Source of the DNA: Firm-04 sp946413695
Lineage (GTDB): Bacteria > Bacillota > Clostridia > Oscillospirales > Ruminococcaceae
NCBI GenBank assembly: GCA_946413695.1
Contig: CAMKLV010000007.1
Coordinates: 12,313 to 76,312, forward strand
DNA length: 64,000 nt
Reading direction: 5' to 3'
Part shown: piece after piece, positions 27,660-34,300 of the stretch
Position numbering within the stretch: the stretch's first letter is position 1
Layout of the letters: the number at the start of each line of letters is the position of its first letter
Translations under genes and position numbers: made by a program
The notes under the pieces: model-generated
Database searches by the model: none
What the model saw: the letters and a program-made list of their open reading frames with translations, nothing else
Told to the model about the DNA's origin: nothing

Positions 27660-27791
27660 ATGTGCGGTAACGATTGCAACAACATGTGGTGGATTATCAT
27701 TCTGATTCTGCTGTTCAGCATGTGCTGCGGCAACAGCTGCGGCTGCGGGAACAACAACGGATGCGGCTGCAATAACGGCTGCGGCTGCTGA
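27660..27791 (+). CDS. 43-residue Cys/Gly/Asn-rich membrane peptide
   Basis: A short gene begins at ATG 27660 with a perfect AAGGAGTG site 6 bases upstream. The peptide starts MCGNDCNNMWW, has one hydrophobic segment (IIILILLF) and ends in a tail of Cys, Gly and Asn repeats such as CGCGNNNGCGC, with 10 Cys in total. The layout recalls the small YjcZ-type and Cys-rich peptides of spore formers, but no family is proven. It is encoded antisense to the last 25 codons of spoIIR. The strong binding site and protein-like composition argue that it is real, in which case the odd Arg/Ser/Cys tail of SpoIIR is a by-product of the overlap. Confidence 0.65.
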   Translation: MCGNDCNNMWWIIILILLFSMCCGNSCGCGNNNGCGCNNGCGC

Positions 27792-28455
27792 TCTGCACAC
27801 GCGGATCAAAACACGGATGCACCGTCTCTCCTGCGGGAGAGGCGGTTTCCGCCTGTTCCAGCGACTTCTGAACCCAGCGGATTGCAGCGCGTGCCGTATC
27901 CACACATTTCAGGCGGACCTCATATTCCTCCGGATGCATCGCCATATTGCAGGCATCCCCGGTGAGAATATCCGCAGGCGCCTGCTCCGCCGCCGGAATA
28001 CACATCGCCGGATACATCACGCACCACCAGTTCTGCCCCTCCGCTTTGCCAATCTCCACACGGAGCGCCTGATATTCCCCCGCAGGCAGCGTGATATCCC
28101 CGTATCTGCGCGCAGGGAACTCCGTCTGCTCCAGCGTGACATTCACCGCATCCGGACAGCCGGATGCGCGGAGCGTCTGCTCTGCGGTCTCACGGATCGC
28201 TGGCAGCTGACGGCGCAGCGCCGCACAGCCGGACGCAAAATCTGCGTTTTCCGGAATCCATTCTCCTGCCGACTGCAGCAGCGCATCGCGGACAAGCAGC
28301 TTCACCGTCTGATCCGCCGTGCTGTCACTGTCCGCGAGAATATGCAGCCGGATGACGCTGTTCTCAATTTGTGAGAGCGTTTCCGCCGTGTGCCCGAGAT
28401 TTGCCGCTGCTGCTGCAAGCAGCAGAATCAGCAGCATTGCAATTGCCTGTTTCAT
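27715..28455 (-). CDS. spoIIR: Stage II sporulation protein R
   Basis: SpoIIR is made in the forespore under sigma-F and signals across the septum to start processing of pro-sigma-E in the mother cell. The protein has an N-terminal signal segment (MKQAIAMLLILLLAAAAANL) and the family core IRLHILADSDSTADQTVKLLVRDALL (residues about 35-60), and later QNWWCVMYPAMC. The start at 28455 has GGAGG 8 bases upstream. The last 25 residues are an unusual Arg/Ser/Cys repeat, produced where the gene runs antisense to the Cys-rich peptide gene on the other strand. Confidence 0.88.
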   Translation of the reverse strand: MKQAIAMLLILLLAAAAANLGHTAETLSQIENSVIRLHILADSDSTADQTVKLLVRDALLQSAGEWIPENADFASGCAALRRQLPAIRETAEQTLRASGCPDAVNVTLEQTEFPARRYGDITLPAGEYQALRVEIGKAEGQNWWCVMYPAMCIPAAEQAPADILTGDACNMAMHPEEYEVRLKCVDTARAAIRWVQKSLEQAETASPAGETVHPCFDPRVQISSRSRYCSRIRCCSRSRSCCRSTC

Positions 28456-28590
28456 GGTCATTTCCTCCGTACTGTTTGGTTTCTGTCCGGAGTATTGGTC
28501 AAACCGGTGAATTTATACAGTAACATATACAGAAATTCATCTAAGGAGATAGTTTTCTGCACATACCACTAGATTTATCCGGATTTCCTC

Positions 28591-28619
28591 TTGCTTTTTT
28601 CCGGAAAATCGTGTATAAT
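28591..28619 (+). promoter_or_regulatory. Sigma-A-type promoter of fba
   Basis: TTGCTT (28591-28596) and a perfect TATAAT (28614-28619) are spaced by 17 bases, 86 bases before the fba start. Confidence 0.75.
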
Positions 28620-28704
28620 ATGGGATGGTGAAATGTACGGATGTATGTTTTATCCGGAATTAGCCGGTGCTTCCGGCGTCATTGTATCATAGGAGGAATT
28701 AACA

Positions 28705-29568
28705 ATGCTGGTATCTGCAAAAGACATGCTGAACAAGGCAAGAGACGGCAAGTACGCTGTCGGTCAGTTCAACATCAACAACCTCGAATGGACAAAGGCT
28801 GTTCTGCTCACAGCGCAGAAGCTCAACTCCCCTGTCATCCTCGGTGTTTCCGAAGGTGCCGGAAAGTATATGTGCGGCTTCAAGACCGTTGCTGAGATGG
28901 TCAAGGCAATGGATGAATCCCTCGGCATCACCGTTCCGGTTGCTCTGCATCTCGATCACGGCACCTATGACGGCTGCTACAAGTGCATCAAGGCAGGCTT
29001 TACTTCCATCATGTTCGACGGCTCCCACTTCCCGATCGACGAGAACGTCGAGAAGACCACTGAGCTCGTTCACGTTGCACATCAGCTCGGTCTCTCCATC
29101 GAGGCTGAGGTCGGCGCAATCGGCGGCGAAGAGGACGGCGTCATCGGTAAGGGTGAGTGCGCAGATCCGCAGGAGTGCAAGCAGATCGCAGATCTCGGCG
29201 TTGACTTCCTTGCAGCCGGCATCGGCAATATCCACGGTGTATATCCGGCAAACTGGGAAGGTCTGAGCTTCGAGACCCTCGACGCTATCAACAAGACCGT
29301 CGGCGATATGCCGCTCGTTCTGCACGGCGGTACCGGTATTCCGGACGATCAGATCAAGAAGGCAATCTCCCTCGGCGTTGCAAAGATCAACGTCAACACC
29401 GAGTGCCAGCTCGTCTTTGCTGAGGCTACCCGCGGCTACGTTGAGGCAGGCAAGGATAAGCAGGGCAAGGGCTTCGATCCCCGTAAGCTGCTCGCTCCGG
29501 GCTTCGATGCAATCTGCGCAAAGGTTGAAGAGAAGATGCGCCTGTTCGGCTCTGTCGATAAGGCATAA
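28705..29568 (+). CDS. fba: Class II fructose-1,6-bisphosphate aldolase
   Basis: This zinc aldolase of glycolysis and gluconeogenesis interconverts fructose 1,6-bisphosphate with DHAP and glyceraldehyde 3-phosphate. The 287 residues carry the metal and catalytic motifs of the class: VALHLDHGTYDGC (catalytic Asp and metal His), SIEAEVGAIGG, GNIHGVYP, LVLHGGTGIP and the phosphate loop KINVNTE. AGGAGG lies 8 bases upstream. The gene is monocistronic, with its own promoter and terminator. Codon use is strongly biased, as for a highly expressed gene. Confidence 0.96.
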   Translation: MLVSAKDMLNKARDGKYAVGQFNINNLEWTKAVLLTAQKLNSPVILGVSEGAGKYMCGFKTVAEMVKAMDESLGITVPVALHLDHGTYDGCYKCIKAGFTSIMFDGSHFPIDENVEKTTELVHVAHQLGLSIEAEVGAIGGEEDGVIGKGECADPQECKQIADLGVDFLAAGIGNIHGVYPANWEGLSFETLDAINKTVGDMPLVLHGGTGIPDDQIKKAISLGVAKINVNTECQLVFAEATRGYVEAGKDKQGKGFDPRKLLAPGFDAICAKVEEKMRLFGSVDKA

Positions 29569-29595
29569 TCGCTTTCTCAACAGTATCCATACATC

Positions 29596-29639
29596 AAAAA
29601 TCCCGAAAGCATTTTCACAGTGCTTTCGGGATTTTCTGT
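29596..29639. terminator. Bidirectional terminator after fba
   Basis: A long stem (AAAAATCCCGAAAGCA, 29596-29611, with TGCTTTCGGGATTTT, 29621-29635) serves fba on the plus strand and the convergent methyltransferase gene on the minus strand. Confidence 0.88.
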
Positions 29640-29651
29640 ATTATAATCTGT

Positions 29652-30473
29652 TTACGCTTTCCGCAGCGCCCAGAATGCCACCGCACTCGCCGCCGCAACA
29701 TTCAGTGAATCTACGCCGTGCGCCATCGGAATGCGCACTGTCCAGTCACACGCGGCAATCGTCTCCGGCGCAAGCCCCTCACCCTCTGTCCCGAGGACAA
29801 CCGCGAGTCTTTCCGCCGCTCCGATTCTTTCATCGTCTACCGAGACCGAATCCTCACAGAGCGCCATCGCAGCAGAACGGAATCCGAGATCATGCAGCAT
29901 ATGGATCGCAGCTGCCGCGTTCGGCGCATCCGGCAGATAGCTCCACGGAATCTGGAATACTGTTCCCATGCTGACACGCGCAGCCCTGCGGTAAAGCGGA
30001 TCGGTACAGCCGGATGTCAGCAGAACAGCATCCATGCCGAGCGCTGCCGCCGAGCGGAAAATCGCGCCGAGATTCGTCGGGTTCATGACGTTTTCCAGCA
30101 GCACAATCCGGCTGAAATCCGAAAGGATTGCAGGATCAAACGCGGATTCCCGACGGCGCATCGCACACAGCACGCCGCGCGTCAGATGAATGCCGGAGAT
30201 TGAATTGAGAACAGCCGTCTCCGCAAGATACACCGGCTTATCTGCGGCGCATTTCACAAGTGCCTGCACCTGCTCTGTATAAAATGCGGTGTCTATCAAA
30301 AAGCTAACCGGCTGATAACCGGCATGCATTGCGCGCTCGATCACATTCGGGCTCTCTGCAATAAAAAGCCCGGGCTCCGGCTCATAAAAATGATAAAGCT
30401 GCGTCTCTGAGCACTGCAGCCACTCCGCCCACGGGGAATCCGCAAGCGCTGAAATCTGAATCTCCCCTGCCAT
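29652..30473 (-). CDS. TrmH/SpoU-family RNA 2'-O-methyltransferase
   Basis: This knotted SPOUT methyltransferase acts on rRNA or tRNA using SAM. The family motifs are visible: motif 1 ENVMNPTNLGAIFRSA, motif 2 VVLGTEGEGL and motif 3 VRIPMAHGVDSLNVAAASAV. An N-terminal substrate-binding domain precedes them. The target nucleotide cannot be read from sequence. The start at 30473 follows GGAGG by 6 bases; 7 extra in-frame codons upstream are not used. Confidence 0.9.
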   Translation of the reverse strand: MAGEIQISALADSPWAEWLQCSETQLYHFYEPEPGLFIAESPNVIERAMHAGYQPVSFLIDTAFYTEQVQALVKCAADKPVYLAETAVLNSISGIHLTRGVLCAMRRRESAFDPAILSDFSRIVLLENVMNPTNLGAIFRSAAALGMDAVLLTSGCTDPLYRRAARVSMGTVFQIPWSYLPDAPNAAAAIHMLHDLGFRSAAMALCEDSVSVDDERIGAAERLAVVLGTEGEGLAPETIAACDWTVRIPMAHGVDSLNVAAASAVAFWALRKA

Positions 30474-30551
30474 ATATAGCCTCCGTTTTTTCATTTATTA
30501 TAGCATAGATCGTCAAAATTCGCAAGATAATAATTTTTTGTCGCTTAGGGG

Positions 30552-30580
30552 TTGACAAAATCGCAAAATTATGCTATAAT
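30552..30580 (+). promoter_or_regulatory. Consensus sigma-A promoter of the tRNA-Ser genes
   Basis: Perfect TTGACA (30552-30557) and perfect TATAAT (30575-30580) are spaced by 17 bases, 19 bases before the first tRNA. Confidence 0.93.
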
Positions 30581-30599
30581 GATAAAGCTGAATCCGAAA

Positions 30600-30688
<89 letters not shown>

Positions 30689-30721
30689 ACATCATCTACG
30701 GATATCGCATTCATCATTGCT

Positions 30722-30811
30722 GGAGAAATACCCAAGTGGTGAAGGGGCTCCCCTGCTAAGGGAGTAGGGCTCGAAAGGGTCGCGAGGGTTCAAATCCCTC
30801 TTTCTCCGCCA
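30722..30811 (+). tRNA. tRNA-Ser (GCU anticodon)
   Basis: The acceptor GGAGAAA pairs with TTTCTCC. Anticodon GCT lies in the loop closed by CTCCC/GGGAG, the variable arm is long, the T loop is GTTCAAAT, and CCA is encoded. It reads AGC/AGU. It lies 33 bases after the other tRNA-Ser and is the last chromosomal gene before the conjugative element, so its 3' end is a candidate attachment site. Confidence 0.96.
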
Positions 30812-30817
30812 TTGCAG

Positions 30818-30863
30818 AAATGTCCTGGATACGTTAAAAACGACGTATCTAGGACATTTTCTT
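30818..30863 (+). terminator. Terminator of the tRNA-Ser transcript
   Basis: A long hairpin (AAATGTCCTGGATACGT paired with ACGTATCTAGGACATTT, with minor mismatches) followed by TTCTTT lies directly behind the second tRNA. Confidence 0.75.
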
Positions 30864-31338
30864 TGTGTACCATTCGCATTAAAATTCCGAATTTAGAAGC
30901 ATTTTTCCGCTTCGTGTACGCTAATTTCAAGCCAATTGCACACGAAACTGTACACGAGCTCAAACGCGGCGATATGCCCCGTGTACGGTTCGATGCACAC
31001 GAAATCGTGTATACCTGCCCTCAACTGAATCATCAATATCAACGAAGATACGATGATTTCTAGCGATTGCCGACTTGAAATTCTGTGTACACGAACCCCT
31101 CTTTCCAAAATTTGCCTATTTTCAGGCGAAATCCGACTAAGATTAAAACATATAACTGAATATTCTCCGATCCGCCCGGTCTTTTTCAACCTTGAAAATC
31201 ACCGGGCTATTTTTATGCCCTGTTGCTGGGGGTGATGCCGATGTAGACAGATCACGATAACGCTTGCCGCCGGAATCGTGTGCATGTACAGCTGAATTGC
31301 ACACGCCGCCCACCGATTACGATCAGGAGGAAACGCAC
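30864..31338. repeat. CGTGTRC repeat cluster at the left end of the element
   Basis: No gene is seen in this 475-base stretch. It holds eight exact copies of CGTGTRC or its complement, starting at 30913, 30938, 30950, 30980, 30995, 31087, 31277 and 31299, plus near copies at 30864 and 31006. Several form inverted pairs, for example 30980/30995 and 31277/31299. GCACACGAAA occurs twice. Such clusters at the end of a mobile element usually bind an integrase arm domain, an excisionase or a transfer regulator. Confidence 0.65.
31154..31220 (+). promoter_or_regulatory. Hairpin leader, copy 1
   Basis: AACTGAATATTCTC is followed by a strong hairpin (GCCCGGT 31174-31180 with ACCGGGC 31201-31207, plus an inner TTTTCAA/TTGAAAA stem) and the tail TATTTTTATGCCC. 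It has the look of a terminator or attenuator before the first gene of the element. A second copy lies at 31847-31927. Confidence 0.55.
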
Positions 31339-31779
31339 ATGAAGGAAATGATGATGACACTCAAGCTCTATTCCATGCCCGCTGCTGCCGCAAAGCTCGG
31401 TTACAGCCTGCCGTTCATGAACCGCATCTGCCAGCGTGCATTTTGCAGCGGTCGCCCGTTCCTCGTGCTCAAAGACGAGAACGCAAAGTATTTCATCGAA
31501 GCGAACAGCCTGCACCGCTATATCGACACCTGCCCGGACTTTAATCCCTATGAGATTCCCGGCGTCTACGAGCCGGATTCCGATGATGAGGATGCACCTT
31601 TTGACGATACCGTTTTCATACTCGATGACGATATGCTCCCGCAGGTCTGCGGCGTGATGGTCGATGAGGAATGCGCTCCGCTGATCGCATACCGCAGAGA
31701 CGAAATCGCTTATCAGGAGCGGGCTGTCACGGAAATGGAGAAGTTTTTCCGCGCTGTAACCGAAAAGTCTGAAACATGA
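31339..31779 (+). CDS. Small acidic protein with a possible helix-turn-helix
   Basis: The start at 31339 has AGGAGG 8 bases upstream. The 146-residue protein begins with a segment that could fold as a winged helix or MerR-like helix-turn-helix (residues about 8-62: YSMPAAAAKLGYSLPFMN, then EANSLHRYI). A very acidic middle and a helical tail follow. It is the first gene of the element and lies between two copies of the same hairpin leader. A regulator or accessory DNA-binding protein is likely from position and shape, but no family is recognised. Confidence 0.6.
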   Translation: MKEMMMTLKLYSMPAAAAKLGYSLPFMNRICQRAFCSGRPFLVLKDENAKYFIEANSLHRYIDTCPDFNPYEIPGVYEPDSDDEDAPFDDTVFILDDDMLPQVCGVMVDEECAPLIAYRRDEIAYQERAVTEMEKFFRAVTEKSET

Positions 31780-31846
31780 TTCCCCACTATCGGCAAGAAT
31801 CATACAGAATTCAAGCATTCATTTTGCCGATAATCTCGACCTTGAC

Positions 31847-31927
31847 AACTGAATATCTCTTTTCAAGCCCGGTATTATGATGCGCAAATCCTATCTACTA
31901 TTATAATACCGGGCTATTTATATGCCC
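31847..31927 (+). promoter_or_regulatory. Hairpin leader, copy 2
   Basis: AACTGAATATCTC is followed by a 13-bp stem (AGCCCGGTATTAT 31866-31878 with ATAATACCGGGCT 31903-31915) and the tail ACCGGGCTATTTATATGCCC (31908-31927), which is 19/20 identical to the tail of copy 1. It lies 22 bases before the PcfB-like gene. Confidence 0.55.
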
Positions 31928-31948
31928 ATTTGACAGGAGGGATGAAGA

Positions 31949-34300
31949 TTGAACATGAGCGAAGATGTGACCGCCGTTTCGATGCAGGTGTCTGAAAAAG
32001 CAGCAGAAGCGGCACTTTCCGCTTTCAAGTCTGTGCTGGATTCGGTCGGTCGGCTGTTCCGCGAGTTGCTCGGCATGGAGCATGACCGGGCAAGAGCAAG
32101 AGCACAGATGAAAGCGGCAAAAGGCGGCAGTCAGGCTCCCGAAAAGACCAAGCCGCCGAATGTATCGGCAACAAACCTGACCGGCATCAAGCCCGGCGAG
32201 GTATCCCTGAAAGACCTTGCCGAGAATGCCCGCAACACCGGCGAAGCCCTGTCGGTCGCACAGAACGGCTTTTCGCAGGAGGACCGGAAAGCAATCGCCC
32301 GAACCGCGAAGAAGTACGGCATTCCGGTGGCTTTCTCCAATACGAAAGGCAAGAACAACCTCTATGCGAATGTCCGCAGCGGCGATCTGCCCATTTTCAA
32401 GCAGATCTGTACGGAGTGCATTAAGGAAAAGATTGCCGTACAGCCGGAAACACTCGGTAATTTCAAGGTGCAGCCGTGGGAAGTCCCCCACCTGACTGCC
32501 ATGCTGAAAGCCCATGATCTTCCGGCGGTGTTCGTTGAGACGAAGTCAGGCGATCAGTACTGCCTGCATGATGTGAAGCATCAGGACGCAGTACGGATTG
32601 TCCGCGAGGAATTTGTCGCCAAGTGCAAGGAAATCGAGAAGCAGTTTTCCTTTGATAAAGACGAAACCGGCTTCTATACGCTGAAAGATCTGCATTCCGG
32701 CAGAGAGATTTCCTTCGACCAGATTCCGGACAAGGCAACGGTCTCGCAGCATATTCAGACGCAGTTCGGCTATGATCCGGTCAAGGCTGACCTTGCTGCG
32801 GCGAAATTCGGAGAGGAAGCACTAAAGGGAAAGCAGAAAGAGCAGTATTTCAGCAGCAGCGCGCAAAATGAGTTTTCCCGTATCGAGAGCAATGTCACGC
32901 TGGAAGGCGAAAGACTTTATGCAAAGCCGTTCGGATGCTGGTATGTGCAGCCGAAGAAGGACGAGAAACCGCGCGTGGTGTTCCGCAATCAGTCCGGCAA
33001 ATATGCCGTGCTGGAGCCGCAGAGCATGACGCGGGCAAAAATGCGCAGCCTGCTGACCGAACAGCTCGGCATCACTGACCGCAGAACGCTCGATGCCCTG
33101 ACAGATAAGGCTGACCGTGTGACAGACTTCTATGCAAGGCAGGATACCAAACTGCTTACAGCTGAGAAATCCTTTCAAATGGAAGATTTTGAGACGGAAA
33201 AGATCATCGAGCACAAATACACCGGGGCAAGCGGTATAGAGTATGTCACGAAACAGAAGCCGCTGGATTCGGTGGAGAACAGCATTCAGCGCACCGGAAA
33301 GGACAGCTTCACGGTCAACACCGTGTTCCGGTCTACGGAGATCACGGACAAGGGCGAATCTATCCCGCATGAGCAGACCGAAAAGCTGGATTTCACGCTT
33401 TCGGACAAGAAGCGCACGCTGCATTTTCTTTCGGCGATGTATATGGATGCCGGTATGAGTGAAGCCGATGCAAAATCTATGGCAAAGGAGGTTTACAGCA
33501 AGGCGGAGGCACAGAGTCCGGAGACCGTTCTCCGGATCGAGGAAGTCCGGCAAAACTCGATGACAGTTGCCTACGGCAAAGCATCCGTGGTTCTCTCTAC
33601 CGCTGACCGTCAGGAAGCGGCAGAGAAGATCGCAGGGCTCGGCGTATCCCCACAGACGGCGGAAACGATGGTCGAAAAAGCACAGGAAATCCGCGTAGAT
33701 GCGGTAAAGGAGCGTGTTGCGGCAGTGCAGGCACAGCAGACGGATTTCAATACGGCGATGAATCACCTGACTGACCGCGAGGAACGCGCAATCGACACAA
33801 TGATCGTGTGCAGCGCGGCAGAACCGCAGAAACATATTGCGGTGGAAGGAGGACACAATGGCGCGCGTGTGGTTCATGATTATGCTGTGCGCGATGGTGA
33901 CAAGCAGCTCGCAGCGTTCACGGACGCAGAAACGACGGACGCGAACGGCAAGCCTGTACGCGGAGAGGACGGCAAAACCGCATGGTCGGCACTCAAATCG
34001 GAAATGCTCGAAGCGTCCGGCATGGATAAGGATTCTGTGCTGACCTTCCGTTCGCAGGAAGAATACGAGCAGTATCTTGCGGATACGGAAATGCTCAAAG
34101 AAGCCGATGAAATGCCTGATGCTGACGATCTCGCTGAAGCCGCACACGGCAACGGTCATGAACTGCATCCGGACGGCAATGTACTGGATGAACTGCACAA
34201 GGAAACACCGCTGCCCGATGCAAAGCCCGATCTGCCCGTACCGGATGCTCCTGAGATTCCGGATATGCCGAAGCCTTCGCCGAGAGGGGCGAGAAGATGA
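31949..34300 (+). CDS. PcfB-like relaxosome protein with long C-terminal extension
   Basis: The start is a TTG with AGGAGGG 6-7 bases upstream; an ATG two codons later is possible. Residues about 1-160 match the PcfB (DUF3801) pattern of conjugation proteins that link the relaxase to the VirD4 coupling protein: an N-terminal helix (SEKAAEAALSAFKSVLDSV), a GEVSLKDL segment and the AKKYGIPVAFSNTK region. PcfB itself is usually 150-200 residues. Here about 620 more residues follow with repeated alpha/beta blocks and an acidic Pro-rich end. It overlaps the virD4 gene by ATGA, which supports joint function. Confidence 0.7.
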   Translation: MNMSEDVTAVSMQVSEKAAEAALSAFKSVLDSVGRLFRELLGMEHDRARARAQMKAAKGGSQAPEKTKPPNVSATNLTGIKPGEVSLKDLAENARNTGEALSVAQNGFSQEDRKAIARTAKKYGIPVAFSNTKGKNNLYANVRSGDLPIFKQICTECIKEKIAVQPETLGNFKVQPWEVPHLTAMLKAHDLPAVFVETKSGDQYCLHDVKHQDAVRIVREEFVAKCKEIEKQFSFDKDETGFYTLKDLHSGREISFDQIPDKATVSQHIQTQFGYDPVKADLAAAKFGEEALKGKQKEQYFSSSAQNEFSRIESNVTLEGERLYAKPFGCWYVQPKKDEKPRVVFRNQSGKYAVLEPQSMTRAKMRSLLTEQLGITDRRTLDALTDKADRVTDFYARQDTKLLTAEKSFQMEDFETEKIIEHKYTGASGIEYVTKQKPLDSVENSIQRTGKDSFTVNTVFRSTEITDKGESIPHEQTEKLDFTLSDKKRTLHFLSAMYMDAGMSEADAKSMAKEVYSKAEAQSPETVLRIEEVRQNSMTVAYGKASVVLSTADRQEAAEKIAGLGVSPQTAETMVEKAQEIRVDAVKERVAAVQAQQTDFNTAMNHLTDREERAIDTMIVCSAAEPQKHIAVEGGHNGARVVHDYAVRDGDKQLAAFTDAETTDANGKPVRGEDGKTAWSALKSEMLEASGMDKDSVLTFRSQEEYEQYLADTEMLKEADEMPDADDLAEAAHGNGHELHPDGNVLDELHKETPLPDAKPDLPVPDAPEIPDMPKPSPRGARR

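Noticed and set aside
30812..31063. 83-codon frame after the tRNA genes
   Set aside because: It runs through the tRNA terminator and the CGTGTRC repeats and has no ribosome binding site.
30864..31305. CRISPR array
   Set aside because: The repeats are 7 bases long, in both orientations and irregularly spaced; no CRISPR repeat-spacer pattern.
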